A stretch of 33,749 nt of DNA, from contig DBVO01000022.1 in assembly GCA_002308215.1 (NCBI GenBank), forward strand, positions 1-33,749, written 5' to 3'. The notes under the pieces are model-generated. The model saw only the letters and a list, made by a program, of their open reading frames with translations. It had not been told where the DNA came from and searched no databases. Below are positions 16,217 through 24,437 of this stretch, piece after piece. The position numbers were made by a program, and so were the translations under genes. The stretch's first letter is position 1. Each line of letters begins with the position of its first letter. The stretch is from Christensenella sp. UBA1262. GTDB taxonomy: Bacteria > Bacillota > Clostridia > Christensenellales > CAG-917.

Positions 16217-17602
16217 ATGACAAACGTTGTTCTCGGAGAAACGAGTGTAGTTGAATATTTTGAAATACTATTGCCTTTGGCACTAATTTTAGTGTGCACA
16301 AAGCTCTTTTCTGTGCTTGGCAAAAAAATTGGTTTACCACAAGTTGTTGGTATGCTAATTGCGGGCATTTTACTTGGTCTTATCAAACTTATACCAGGAC
16401 AAACAATCTTCTCATCAAACACTCTTGAGGGATTATCTTTCCTTGCTAAAATTGGTGTAATTTTGATTATGTTCTCTGCAGGTATCGAAACAGATTTAAA
16501 ACAATTTAAAACTTGCGGTTTTCCATCTGTAATTATTACTTTGCTTGGTGTTCTCGTTCCTGTAGGACTTGGATTTGTAGTCGCAGCTGCTTGCAACACA
16601 GGTTTTGCTGGCATGACAAGCGATCAGGCAATTCAAAACCTTTTCTATGGAACAATTCTTGCGGCAACTTCCGTTTCTGTAACAGTTGCAGCTCTAAAAG
16701 AGCTGGGCAAACTAAATACTAAAGTTGGAACATCTATTATTGCCGCTGCAATTCTTGATGACATTATCGGTGTTATTCTTCTTTCCTTACTCATCAGCCT
16801 TAAAAATGGCAATGGCGTTGGGAACATCGGAATTGTAATTGGTAAGATGATTGGCTTCTTTGCTGCAGCCATCGTTGTAGGTATTGGGCTTCACTTTGCG
16901 ATGAACTTCATCGAAAAGAAATATCCACACACAAGACGTCTTCCAATCCTTGGTTTTGCAATCTGCTTCTTCTTTGCATATGCAGCAGAAAAATGGTTTG
17001 GCGTTGCAGATATTACAGGCGCATATATTGCCGGTATTATTATGGCAACTGTACGTGAACATGACTATATCGACCGCAAGGTCGAAGTGTCAAGTTATAT
17101 GATATTTGCTCCTGTTTTCTTTGCTAACATCGGCATAAATGCAGACTTCTCTACAATCAGCCCTGCAATAGTAGGTTTCGGTTTTGCGTTTATAGCAGTT
17201 GGACTTTTAGGAAAAGTAATTGGCTGCGGAACTGGTGCACTTATTTGCAAGTATGGAATCAAAGACAGTTTGCGCGTTGGACTTGGAATGATGGTTAGAG
17301 CCGAGGTTGTTCTTGTTTGTACCCAGAAAGGTATAGACAATGGAATTGTTGATCCAAACATTATGCCATTCGTTCTTGTACTCATCATTATTTCTACTTT
17401 GGTAACACCAATGCTTCTTAAACTCTCATATCATAAAGAGATGAAAGCACATGAGCATATTATAAATGATCCTTTACAACCTCTTATCACTTCTGCAGAT
17501 GGCGAACCACTCTCAGCAGAAGCTGCGCAATCTGGAATAGGCATTAATAAAAAAGAATGGCCAGAAGCGGATATCATTGACGATTCTGACACTGAAGATT
17601 AA
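16217..17602 (+). CDS. CPA2-family cation:proton antiporter
   Basis: 461 residues with about 12 hydrophobic segments from residue 15 to 405, the Na+/H+ or K+/H+ exchanger (Kef/NapA-like) fold. Seen: GLPQVVGMLIAGILLG (39-54), SAGIETDL (87-94), a TSVSVT segment (151-156) before the second core helix, and the double aspartate AILDDIIGV (D181-D182) expected at the ion site of electrogenic members. A polar, acidic tail follows (about 425-461, ending DIIDDSDTED). No TrkA-N/RCK regulatory domain is attached. It is monocistronic, with its own promoter and a terminator at 17626-17652. The ion cannot be told from sequence. Confidence 0.93.
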   Translation: MTNVVLGETSVVEYFEILLPLALILVCTKLFSVLGKKIGLPQVVGMLIAGILLGLIKLIPGQTIFSSNTLEGLSFLAKIGVILIMFSAGIETDLKQFKTCGFPSVIITLLGVLVPVGLGFVVAAACNTGFAGMTSDQAIQNLFYGTILAATSVSVTVAALKELGKLNTKVGTSIIAAAILDDIIGVILLSLLISLKNGNGVGNIGIVIGKMIGFFAAAIVVGIGLHFAMNFIEKKYPHTRRLPILGFAICFFFAYAAEKWFGVADITGAYIAGIIMATVREHDYIDRKVEVSSYMIFAPVFFANIGINADFSTISPAIVGFGFAFIAVGLLGKVIGCGTGALICKYGIKDSLRVGLGMMVRAEVVLVCTQKGIDNGIVDPNIMPFVLVLIIISTLVTPMLLKLSYHKEMKAHEHIINDPLQPLITSADGEPLSAEAAQSGIGINKKEWPEADIIDDSDTED

Positions 17603-17625
17603 AATATAATTTATCTATAAATTAT

Positions 17626-17652
17626 AAAAGCACGTCGAAATGACGTGCTTTT
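17626..17652. terminator. Bidirectional terminator
   Basis: Perfect 11-bp inverted repeat (AAAAGCACGTC / GACGTGCTTTT) with loop GAAAT, between the convergent antiporter (+) and gpmI (-) genes. Confidence 0.9.
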
Positions 17653-17672
17653 AATTATTCTTTCAACAAAAC

Positions 17673-19238
17673 TTACTTAATGATTGGACGATCCCAATGA
17701 CTATCTGGTTCAAGTCCCATAAGTTTTACAACAGTTGCAGCAACGTTTGATAATCCAAATTCTCCATCTGCTATTTCACAATCCGCATTGAAAATAATAA
17801 ATGGAACAGGATTCAAACTATGTGCTGTACGAACTGAAACTACACCCTTCTTGTTCTTTTCAAGCATTTCATCTGCATTGCCATGATCTGCTGTAACAAT
17901 AAGAGTATAACCATGTTTCTTAACAAATGGAATAAGTCTTGCGAGGCCAAGATCAACAGATTCAACACCGATTATTGTAGCATCCAAATTGCCTGTATGG
18001 CCGACCATATCGCCATTTGGATAGTTGCAGCGAATGAAGCTGTACTTCTCGCTCTCAACTGCTTCGATAACCTTATCTGTTACTTCTGCAGATTTCATCC
18101 ATGGACGCTCATCAAATGACACTTTATCACTTGGGACTTCTTCCCAAACTTCCAACGCATCGCTGAATTTTTCAGAGCGATTTCCATTCCAGAAATATGT
18201 AACATGACCATATTTTTGTGTTTCACTAACAGCATAAGATTTAATGCCTTTATTAACAAGATATTCGCTCAATGTATATTTGATTTTTGGTGGTTCAACA
18301 AGAAATCTTGTTGGGAGCTTTAAATCCCCGTCATATTGAAGCATGCCAGCATATTTAACTTTTGGCATATTGCCTCTATCAAATTTATCAAAATCTTCAT
18401 TGTCAAATGCCATTGAAATCTCAATAGCACGATCGCCACGGAAGTTGAAAAGAATAACGCTATCGCCATCTACTATTCTACCTACTGGCTCGCCATCTTT
18501 CGCAATAACAAATGCTGGCAAATCTTGGTCGATAACACCTGGGTTTTCTGCACGATAAGTTTCTATTGCTTCAGTTGCAGAAGCAAATTGTCTTCCCTTG
18601 CCATAAACATGTGTTTCAAAGCCAGCTTTGACCATATCCCAGTTAGCGAAATATCTGTCCATCGTAATTTTCATACGACCGCCACCAGATGCAATACGTG
18701 CGTCAAAACTTGCATCATTAAGTTCTGCACAAGCTGACTCCAACATATCAATATATGTGAGTGCTGATGTTGCTGGTACATCACGTCCATCAAGAAGTGC
18801 ATGGACTCTAACTCTCTTTACTCCATCTGCCTTTGCGCCCTTAATTAATGCGATTAGATGACTGATATTGCTGTGAACATTGCCATCTGAAAGCAAGCCC
18901 ATGAAGTGCATCGTGCTGCCGTTTTTAACACAATTATCTTTAAGCTCTTGCCATGCAGAAGATGCAAAAATGTCTCCTGATTCAATAGCTTCTTCAACAA
19001 GTTTTGCACCCTGCGAATAAACTTGGCCACAACCAAGTGCATTATGACCTACTTCGCTGTTACCCATATCATCATCACTTGGAAGACCAACTGCTGTGCC
19101 ATGAGCTTTAATGTATGTGTGTGGGCACTCTGCTAGGAGCTTATCAAGTGTTGGAGTATTTGCCATTGTGACAGCATCGCCAAGTCCTGTTTTAGACTTG
19201 CCGACTCCGTCCATAACCACTAAAACTAATTTGTTCAT
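17673..19238 (-). CDS. gpmI: 2,3-bisphosphoglycerate-independent phosphoglycerate mutase
   Basis: 521 residues, normal for the enzyme. It interconverts 3- and 2-phosphoglycerate through a phosphoserine and two manganese ions. Seen: metal ligand D10 in VVMDGVG, the catalytic S61 in MGNSEVGHNALG, DGRDVPATS, NFRGDRA and the C-terminal metal motif TADHGNADEM. It belongs to the alkaline phosphatase superfamily. It is the last gene of pgk-tpiA-gpmI; AAGGA lies 8 nt before the ATG and a 9-bp hairpin (19258-19278) lies in the gap after tpiA. Confidence 0.98.
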   Translation of the reverse strand: MNKLVLVVMDGVGKSKTGLGDAVTMANTPTLDKLLAECPHTYIKAHGTAVGLPSDDDMGNSEVGHNALGCGQVYSQGAKLVEEAIESGDIFASSAWQELKDNCVKNGSTMHFMGLLSDGNVHSNISHLIALIKGAKADGVKRVRVHALLDGRDVPATSALTYIDMLESACAELNDASFDARIASGGGRMKITMDRYFANWDMVKAGFETHVYGKGRQFASATEAIETYRAENPGVIDQDLPAFVIAKDGEPVGRIVDGDSVILFNFRGDRAIEISMAFDNEDFDKFDRGNMPKVKYAGMLQYDGDLKLPTRFLVEPPKIKYTLSEYLVNKGIKSYAVSETQKYGHVTYFWNGNRSEKFSDALEVWEEVPSDKVSFDERPWMKSAEVTDKVIEAVESEKYSFIRCNYPNGDMVGHTGNLDATIIGVESVDLGLARLIPFVKKHGYTLIVTADHGNADEMLEKNKKGVVSVRTAHSLNPVPFIIFNADCEIADGEFGLSNVAATVVKLMGLEPDSHWDRPIIK

Positions 19239-19257
19239 AGTATTTTTCCTTAATTAA

Positions 19258-19278
19258 CACGACAGCAAAGCTGTCGTG
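19258..19278 (-). other. Intercistronic hairpin between tpiA and gpmI
   Basis: Perfect 9-bp inverted repeat (CACGACAGC / GCTGTCGTG) with a 3-nt loop. On the minus strand it is followed by TTAATTAAGG, not a U-run, so it is a poor terminator. It may be an mRNA-stabilising or processing element. Confidence 0.6.
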
Positions 19279-19309
19279 CCATTTTTGTTTTATAATCTTA
19301 TTGTGATTC

Positions 19310-20059
19310 TCAGTAATTAACTACTTGTGAGAAGTCAACTGCCTTAAGAGATGCGCCACCAATAAGGCCACCATCTATTTCTGGTTGTGCCATTAATTCT
19401 TTAACATTCTTTGGATTCATACTTCCACCATATTGAATGCGAATGCGCTCTGCGCATTTTGGACAGAAGATTTCACCAAGTGTACGACGAATAATAGCAA
19501 TTGTATCATTTGCAACGTCAGCTGTTGCTGTTCTGCCTGTGCCAATTGCCCAAACTGGTTCATATGCGATAACGAAGTTATCGATATCATCTTTGCTGAG
19601 ATCTGCAAGTGCGCCCTTTGTTTGACGAACAAGAACTTCTTCAACCTTTCCTGCTTCTCTTTCTTCAAGAGTTTCACCAACGCAAATGATTGGTTTCAAA
19701 CCTGCTGCGAGAGCTGCTTTAACTCTAGCATTGACTGTAGCATCTGTTTCACCAAAGTATTGACGTCTCTCGGAGTGACCGATAATAACATATTCAACTC
19801 CAAGTTCAACGAGCATTTTTGCAGAAATTTCGCCTGTAAATGCGCCTTTTTCTGCCCAGTGAACATTTTGTGCACCAACATGAATATTTGAACCCTTTGT
19901 GAGATCTACTGCTGTCCAAAGATCTGTGAAAGGTGTGCAAATAACTACATCACATTGAGCATCCTTAACGAGTGGAAGGAGTTCTTCAATGAGAGCCTTT
20001 GATTCGGCTTTATTGTTGTTCATTTTCCAGTTGCCTGCGATAATTGGTTTTCTTGCCAT
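19310..20059 (-). CDS. tpiA: Triosephosphate isomerase
   Basis: 249 residues, the standard TIM-barrel length. It interconverts dihydroxyacetone phosphate and glyceraldehyde 3-phosphate. Active-site residues sit at canonical numbers: N10 and K12 in GNWKMN, H95 in IIGHSERR, E167 in AYEPVWAIGTG; the flexible loop 6 follows, and YGGSMNPKN is present near the C-terminus. The longest frame extends to 20122 across the palindrome at 20099-20118; the ATG at 20057-20059 is chosen because AGGGG lies about 8 nt upstream and the protein then starts like other TIMs. Middle gene of the glycolytic operon. Confidence 0.98.
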   Translation of the reverse strand: MARKPIIAGNWKMNNNKAESKALIEELLPLVKDAQCDVVICTPFTDLWTAVDLTKGSNIHVGAQNVHWAEKGAFTGEISAKMLVELGVEYVIIGHSERRQYFGETDATVNARVKAALAAGLKPIICVGETLEEREAGKVEEVLVRQTKGALADLSKDDIDNFVIAYEPVWAIGTGRTATADVANDTIAIIRRTLGEIFCPKCAERIRIQYGGSMNPKNVKELMAQPEIDGGLIGGASLKAVDFSQVVNY

Positions 20060-20098
20060 AATATATACCCCTAATAATTTATTCATTACATATTTTGA

Positions 20099-20118
20099 CG
20101 CCATACATATGTATGGCG
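20099..20118 (-). other. Intercistronic perfect palindrome between pgk and tpiA
   Basis: CGCCATACAT / ATGTATGGCG, a 20-bp palindrome without a separate loop, 13 nt after the pgk stop. No U-run follows on the minus strand, so read-through into tpiA is expected. Confidence 0.6.
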
Positions 20119-20131
20119 CCAAGTTGTTTAA

Positions 20132-21448
20132 TTATTTTGCGTCGTTCAAGCAATCAATGCCTGGGAGAACTTTGCCTTCCAAGAACTCGAGAGATGCGCC
20201 ACCACCTGTTGAGATGTGTGTCATCTTATCTGCAAAGCCAAGTTGTGCAACTGCTGCTGCAGAGTCACCACCACCGATGATTGTTGTTGCATCTGTTTCT
20301 GCCATTGCTTTAGCAACTGCGATAGTACCTGCTGCGCATGTTGGGTTTTCAAATACGCCCATAGGACCATTCCAAACAACTGTCTTTGCTGTTCTAACTG
20401 CATTTGCAAATAGTTCTTGGGACTTTGGACCAATATCAAGACCCATCTTGTCTGCTGGGATTTGATTTGATGGAACATATTCAACTTCAATTGGTTTATC
20501 AATTGGGTCTGGGAATACTGGAGAAACAGCTGTATCTACTGGAAGATAAATCTTCTTGCCAAGTTCAGCTGCTTTTGCAAGCATGCTCTTGCAATAGTCA
20601 ATCTTTTCATCGTCTACGAGAGATGTACCAATTGAACCACCTTGTGCCTTAATAAATGTGTATGCCATACCACCACCGATGATAAGTGCATCGCACTTAG
20701 AAAGGAGATTGTCAATAACGTTAAGTTTGTCAGCGACTTTTGCGCCACCAAGAACTGCAAGGAATGGGCGAACAGGATTTTCAACTGCGTTGCCGAGATA
20801 TTTAAGTTCTTTTTCAATAAGGAAACCGCTTACAGCCACTTTTGCAAAACCATATTGAACAATACCAGCTGTAGTTGCATGTGCTCTATGTGCTGTACCA
20901 AATGCATCATTAACATAAACATCACAGAAATCTGCAAGTTGACGGCAAAGATCTTCAGAGTTCTTTTCTTCACCAGCATAGAAACGAGTATTTTCAAGAA
21001 GAACGATTTCGCCATCTTTAAGAGCTGCTACCTTTGCATGAGCATCATCACCAACAAGGTCAGTAGCAAATGTTACTTTACCTGGGAAATGATCAGCAAG
21101 TCTTTCAGCAACTGGACGAAGTGTAAACTTCTTTGGATCATTCTTAAGTGCTTTTGCAATATATTCTGCTTTAGCAGCTGCTTGCTCTTCTGCAGGAAGC
21201 GCTTCAAGAGCTTTCTTTTCTTTCTTGTTCAAGCTGAAACCTTCTGTGAAAATATTGTGTGGTTTACCCATGTGTGAACAAAGAATAACCTTTGCGCCAT
21301 GCTCAACAAGATAAGAGATTGTTGGAAGAGCACCATTGATACGGTTTTCATCTGTGATAACACCGTCTACCATAGGGACGTTGAAGTCACAACGGACAAG
21401 ACACTTTTTGCCTTTTACGTCTACATCGCGGATTGTAAGTTTTGCCAT
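20132..21448 (-). CDS. pgk: Phosphoglycerate kinase with an insertion
   Basis: 438 residues, about 40 longer than the usual 390-400. It transfers the acyl phosphate of 1,3-bisphosphoglycerate to ADP. Seen: RCDFNVPMVDG (19-29), SHMGKP (58-63), GGAKVADKL, the GGGMAYTF segment, and the C-terminal nucleotide region TIIGGGDSAAA and STGGGASLEFLEG. The extra length is a lysine/glutamate/alanine-rich helical insertion at about 65-108, between the SHMGKP loop and FTLRPVAERLADHF. All catalytic motifs look intact. The start has AAAGGAG at 6-nt spacing. First gene of pgk-tpiA-gpmI, behind an approximately 100-nt structured leader. Confidence 0.97.
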   Translation of the reverse strand: MAKLTIRDVDVKGKKCLVRCDFNVPMVDGVITDENRINGALPTISYLVEHGAKVILCSHMGKPHNIFTEGFSLNKKEKKALEALPAEEQAAAKAEYIAKALKNDPKKFTLRPVAERLADHFPGKVTFATDLVGDDAHAKVAALKDGEIVLLENTRFYAGEEKNSEDLCRQLADFCDVYVNDAFGTAHRAHATTAGIVQYGFAKVAVSGFLIEKELKYLGNAVENPVRPFLAVLGGAKVADKLNVIDNLLSKCDALIIGGGMAYTFIKAQGGSIGTSLVDDEKIDYCKSMLAKAAELGKKIYLPVDTAVSPVFPDPIDKPIEVEYVPSNQIPADKMGLDIGPKSQELFANAVRTAKTVVWNGPMGVFENPTCAAGTIAVAKAMAETDATTIIGGGDSAAAVAQLGFADKMTHISTGGGASLEFLEGKVLPGIDCLNDAK

Positions 21449-21472
21449 AAATTTCTCCTTTAAGAAATAGAT

Positions 21473-21549
21473 TTTACAATTTAATTGTAAATCCGACGCA
21501 TTTTGCGGGTCACTAGCTAGCGCATGTGATCACGCGCGCCTACAATTTA
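21473..21549 (-). promoter_or_regulatory. Structured leader of pgk with alternative pairings
   Basis: Minus-strand order: UAAAUUGUA (21541-21549), a GC-rich block (21493-21540) with several small palindromes, then UUUACAAUU (21483-21491) and AAUUGUAAA (21473-21481). The middle segment can pair with the last one (9 bp, local hairpin, extended by a bulged helix) or with the first one (7 bp). The local hairpin is followed by the U-rich CUAUUUCUU and then AAAGGAG. No known riboswitch class is recognised. Confidence 0.45.
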
Positions 21550-21558
21550 CCGACAAAT

Positions 21559-21587
21559 ATTATACCATAATCTAAAGAACAATGCAA
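21559..21587 (-). promoter_or_regulatory. Promoter of the pgk-tpiA-gpmI operon
   Basis: Minus strand: TTGCAT (21582-21587), 17-nt spacer, TATAAT (21559-21564) preceded by TGG, an extended -10. Transcription should start near 21552, about 100 nt before the ATG. Confidence 0.7.
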
Positions 21588-21753
21588 GACTAAAATATCA
21601 ATACGAAAATGCTACTTTGACGGAATTTGTCAAATATATACTCAGTAAAATGTAAAACACGTAACGTGTATTTATTAAAATGGCGCAACTTCTAAATAAT
21701 ACACTTATCGTGTTTTTAATAATGCAAAAATTGCCTAAAAGTGCATAAAAATG
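21588..21753. other. Non-coding stretch with small inverted repeats
   Basis: Together with the pgk leader and the trmL terminators this forms the longest gap in the window (21449-21809). No reading frame with gene-like features was seen. It contains TTTGAC/GTCAAA (21616-21634), ACACG/CGTGT (21657-21669) and ACAC/GTGT (21701-21713, followed by TTTTT on the plus strand). These look like weak hairpins; no function is assigned. Confidence 0.5.
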
Positions 21754-21775
21754 GCCGATTATTGATTTAATCGGC
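21754..21775 (-). terminator. Second terminator after trmL
   Basis: Perfect 8-bp inverted repeat (GCCGATTA / TAATCGGC) with a 6-nt loop, followed on the minus strand by CATTTTTAT. Confidence 0.65.
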
Positions 21776-21783
21776 AAAAATGC

Positions 21784-21798
21784 AACACGCTTCGTGTT
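21784..21798 (-). terminator. First terminator after trmL
   Basis: Perfect 6-bp inverted repeat (AACACG / CGTGTT) with a 3-nt loop, followed on the minus strand by GCATTTTT, 11 nt after the trmL stop. Tandem with the hairpin at 21754-21775. Confidence 0.65.
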
Positions 21799-21809
21799 TT
21801 TTTCTTAGT

Positions 21810-22358
21810 TTAGAACTTTGTTAATTTACCTTCAATTTTCAAGTTTTCAAAACCTATTTGACGCATACCCTCATATACAACAATTGCTACGCTGTTTGAA
21901 AGATTTAGGCTTCTTGCATCTGCAATCATTGGAATACGCACTGTCATATCATAATTATCATGCAATAATTCTTCTGGAAGCCCTTTGGTTTCTTTTCCAA
22001 AGAACAAAAAATCATTTTCTCCATACTTTACATTATCATATCTAATTTGAGCCTTTGTTGAACAAAAATAAAAATGAGGCATATCGTTAGACATGTTGTT
22101 ATCATCTATATGCCAACTTCCATTTTCCAAATGAACTCTACCTTTTGCATTTTTATCAAAAAAATCAGATAAACTCTCATATACGTGAAAATCTGTTAAA
22201 TGCCAATAATCCAACCCAGCTCGTTTTAGAGCTCTATCGCTTATGTCAAATCCGAGTGGTTTAATAAGATGAACATGGCAACCAGTCGCTGCTGCCGTTC
22301 TAACTATATTTCCTGTATTTTGTGGGATCTCTGGTTCAACCAAAACAATATTGAACAT
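21810..22358 (-). CDS. trmL: tRNA (cytidine(34)-2'-O)-methyltransferase
   Basis: 182 residues in the SpoU/TrmD (SPOUT) class, which methylates the wobble ribose of certain tRNAs with S-adenosylmethionine. Seen: NIVLVEPEIPQNTGNIVRTA (3-22), LKRAGLDYWHL, and the knot motifs FGKETKGLP and RSLNLSNSVAIVVYE. It is about 25 residues longer than typical TrmL; the excess is an insertion around residues 78-98 (NGSWHIDDNNMSND region) before FYFCSTKA. AGGAG lies 6 nt before the ATG. It follows dus by 9 nt and ends a mazG-dus-trmL transcript. Confidence 0.93.
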   Translation of the reverse strand: MFNIVLVEPEIPQNTGNIVRTAAATGCHVHLIKPLGFDISDRALKRAGLDYWHLTDFHVYESLSDFFDKNAKGRVHLENGSWHIDDNNMSNDMPHFYFCSTKAQIRYDNVKYGENDFLFFGKETKGLPEELLHDNYDMTVRIPMIADARSLNLSNSVAIVVYEGMRQIGFENLKIEGKLTKF

Positions 22359-22367
22359 TTTATACTC

Positions 22368-23306
22368 CTATTCAACAAAGAATCCTTCAACAACACTGTA
22401 TATTCCAGCCAAATCTTTTGCTTCTCCTACTGCTACTCTTACTTGCTTTGCAAACTTTTCACCTCTTGCATAATAACAAAGATGAAGTTTCATTATGTTT
22501 GCGACAGTTAATTCTGGGAAATACTCTTTTAAAATTGATATATGTTCCAAAATCGCAGCATGTCTATCCCATTCATATGGAATTCCAACCAATTCACTAA
22601 ATAGATATGGCCTACCAAGTGCACCTCTTGCCAACATGAATCCATCCGCGCCTGTTTGTGCCTTTATTTTTACAAGTGATGCTTTATTTGTTATATCGCC
22701 ATTAGCTATAACCGGTATCTTCAATGCTTGTTTCACATCATAAGTTATACTATGATCCGCAGTTCCGCTATAAAACTGTTCGCGATATCTTGGATGAATT
22801 GTTACAGCAGCCGCACCGCCTTTTTCTGCTGCAAGTGCACACTCAACAGCAATAGGCTTACCATTTTCAATACCTGCACGCATTTTACACGTTACAGGTT
22901 TGTGACTACCTTCACGTACCGCTTGCACTATTTCAGTTACAAGTTTAGGATTGCTCATTAATGCGCTGCCTTCTCCATTGTTAAACACTTTTTTAACTGG
23001 ACAACCCATATTGATATCGATGATATCAAATTTTTTAAGTCTGTCATCAGATGCAGCTTTAAACATATACTCAGGATCAGAACCAAATAATTGAACAGCA
23101 CATGGCGAATCTAGATCCGTTTTTGCAAGCAACTCTTCAGTTCCTTTATTGCCATAACAAAGACCCTTAGCACTAACAAGTTCGGTAAATGTTAAACCTG
23201 CGCCATATTTTGCGCAGAGATGTCTAAAGCCAACCTCACTAAAACCAGCGATTGGCGCAAACAATAAATTAGATTTTAATTGAACATTACCGATTAATAA
23301 ATCCAT
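22368..23306 (-). CDS. dus: tRNA-dihydrouridine synthase
   Basis: 312 residues. This flavin enzyme reduces uridines in the tRNA D-loop. Seen: FAPIAGFSEVGFR (FMN-binding start), AVQLFGSDP, the catalytic cysteine C102 in NMGCPVKKVFNNGEGSALM, KMRAG (K141) and the TGADGFMLARGALGRPYLF phosphate-binding segment. The features fit the DusB-type bacterial subgroup, but subgroup assignment needs a tree. Its ATG is one base after the TAA of mazG, so translation is coupled; the Shine-Dalgarno is weak. Confidence 0.95.
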   Translation of the reverse strand: MDLLIGNVQLKSNLLFAPIAGFSEVGFRHLCAKYGAGLTFTELVSAKGLCYGNKGTEELLAKTDLDSPCAVQLFGSDPEYMFKAASDDRLKKFDIIDINMGCPVKKVFNNGEGSALMSNPKLVTEIVQAVREGSHKPVTCKMRAGIENGKPIAVECALAAEKGGAAAVTIHPRYREQFYSGTADHSITYDVKQALKIPVIANGDITNKASLVKIKAQTGADGFMLARGALGRPYLFSELVGIPYEWDRHAAILEHISILKEYFPELTVANIMKLHLCYYARGEKFAKQVRVAVGEAKDLAGIYSVVEGFFVE

Positions 23307-23307
23307 A

Positions 23308-24336
23308 TTATTTCTCTCTTGATTTTACTTCGTTCCAAAGCTTATCAAGTTCTTCTAAACTAGATGATGGCATGTCTATGCCACGCTCGTTCGCAAGCTT
23401 CTCAACTGCCTCAAATCGACGATAAAACTTCAAACTTGCATCATGAAGTGCCATTTCCGGATCAATCTTATAAAATCTGAGCACGTTTACGACTGCAAAC
23501 AACAAGTCACCTGCTTCTTCATTCCTCTTGTCTGGAGTTGCTGTTTTGAGTTCCTCTAATTCTTCAACAACTTTCTCAAGAGCACCATCTACCTTATCCC
23601 AATCAAACCCGGATTTTTTTGCACGCTTTTGTAGTTTTTCTGCATAAAGAAGCGATGGAAGATTTTTTGGTACCTTGTCCATTGAATCAGCATAAGATGA
23701 ATACTTCTTTTCTTTTTTCTTAGCCTCATTCCAAAAAGCAAGTGCCTCTTCAGGAGTGTCAGCATGATTTGTTCCAAAAATGTGTGTGTGACGATCTATC
23801 AATTTGCGGCACAAGGTTGTAAGCATATCTCCATAATCAAAACTTCCTTCTGCTTCCGAAATTTCCGTATGGAATATTGCTTGCATAAGCACATCGCCAC
23901 ATTCTTCCTTCATCATGTCAGAATCTTTGGCATCAATAGCCTCTAAAAGCTCATATGCCTCTTCTATGAGGTTTATCCTTATTGAATCATGTGTTTGAGC
24001 TCTATCCCACTCACAGCCATCGTCAGCACGCAAACGCTTCATAATTTGTACAAAATCTGAAAAATCAAATCTGTATGCTTCAATAAGAGGAATTGCATCC
24101 ACAATTATTTTTTCATATTCGCCATCAATATCATTAACTTTGCATCTGCAGTTATCTTTGCCTATAAGCAAAACTTCGACATTCCCATAAGTATCTAACA
24201 GTTTGCTTTTAACTGCTTCAGGATGATCGCCCCCAACGATTACAAGTGGAATACGCTTATTGAAAAATAGAGTGTTTAAAAAGTCACACTCCAAATACGA
24301 CTGATATGAACGATTATTCAAATCAAAATTAGACAT
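23308..24336 (-). CDS. mazG: MazG nucleoside triphosphate pyrophosphohydrolase with N-terminal extension
   Basis: 342 residues. Two MazG units are visible: the first at about 100-200 with the EExxE...EExxD metal motif (LIEEAYELLEAID, then KEECGDVLMQ), the second at about 240-335 (VVEELEELKTA, EEAGDLLFAVVNVLRF). It hydrolyses NTPs to NMP and pyrophosphate and is thought to clean damaged nucleotides. The first 90 residues are extra (FFNKRIPLVIVGGDHPEA...). They are too short for the tetrapyrrole methylase domain fused to some Firmicutes MazG proteins; I do not recognise them. GGAG lies 7 nt before the ATG. First gene of mazG-dus-trmL. Confidence 0.93.
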   Translation of the reverse strand: MSNFDLNNRSYQSYLECDFLNTLFFNKRIPLVIVGGDHPEAVKSKLLDTYGNVEVLLIGKDNCRCKVNDIDGEYEKIIVDAIPLIEAYRFDFSDFVQIMKRLRADDGCEWDRAQTHDSIRINLIEEAYELLEAIDAKDSDMMKEECGDVLMQAIFHTEISEAEGSFDYGDMLTTLCRKLIDRHTHIFGTNHADTPEEALAFWNEAKKKEKKYSSYADSMDKVPKNLPSLLYAEKLQKRAKKSGFDWDKVDGALEKVVEELEELKTATPDKRNEEAGDLLFAVVNVLRFYKIDPEMALHDASLKFYRRFEAVEKLANERGIDMPSSSLEELDKLWNEVKSREK

Positions 24337-24368
24337 ATTGATGCTCCGATAATATTGATGTTATTTAT

Positions 24369-24377
24369 ATTATAACA
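24369..24377 (-). promoter_or_regulatory. Extended -10 promoter of mazG-dus-trmL
   Basis: Minus strand TGT followed by TATAAT (24369-24377). No good -35 box at 17 nt, so it depends on the TG extension. About 33 nt before the mazG ATG. Confidence 0.5.
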
Positions 24378-24437
24378 CTAAAATATAAGTTTACGCCACA
24401 CTTTTTTCAACATTATTTATTGCGTCTTTAAAATACA

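Noticed and set aside
16171..16614. Minus-strand frame of 147 codons across the antiporter start
   Set aside because: Runs through the antiporter promoter and coding region and has no family features.
19433..19891. Plus-strand frame of 152 codons
   Set aside because: Antisense to tpiA; same shadow composition.
20642..21277. Plus-strand frame of 211 codons
   Set aside because: Antisense to pgk; cysteine/phenylalanine-rich composition and no ribosome binding site.
21588..21753. Small RNA or tRNA gene in the longest gap
   Set aside because: No cloverleaf and no promoter-plus-terminator pair framing a defined transcript.
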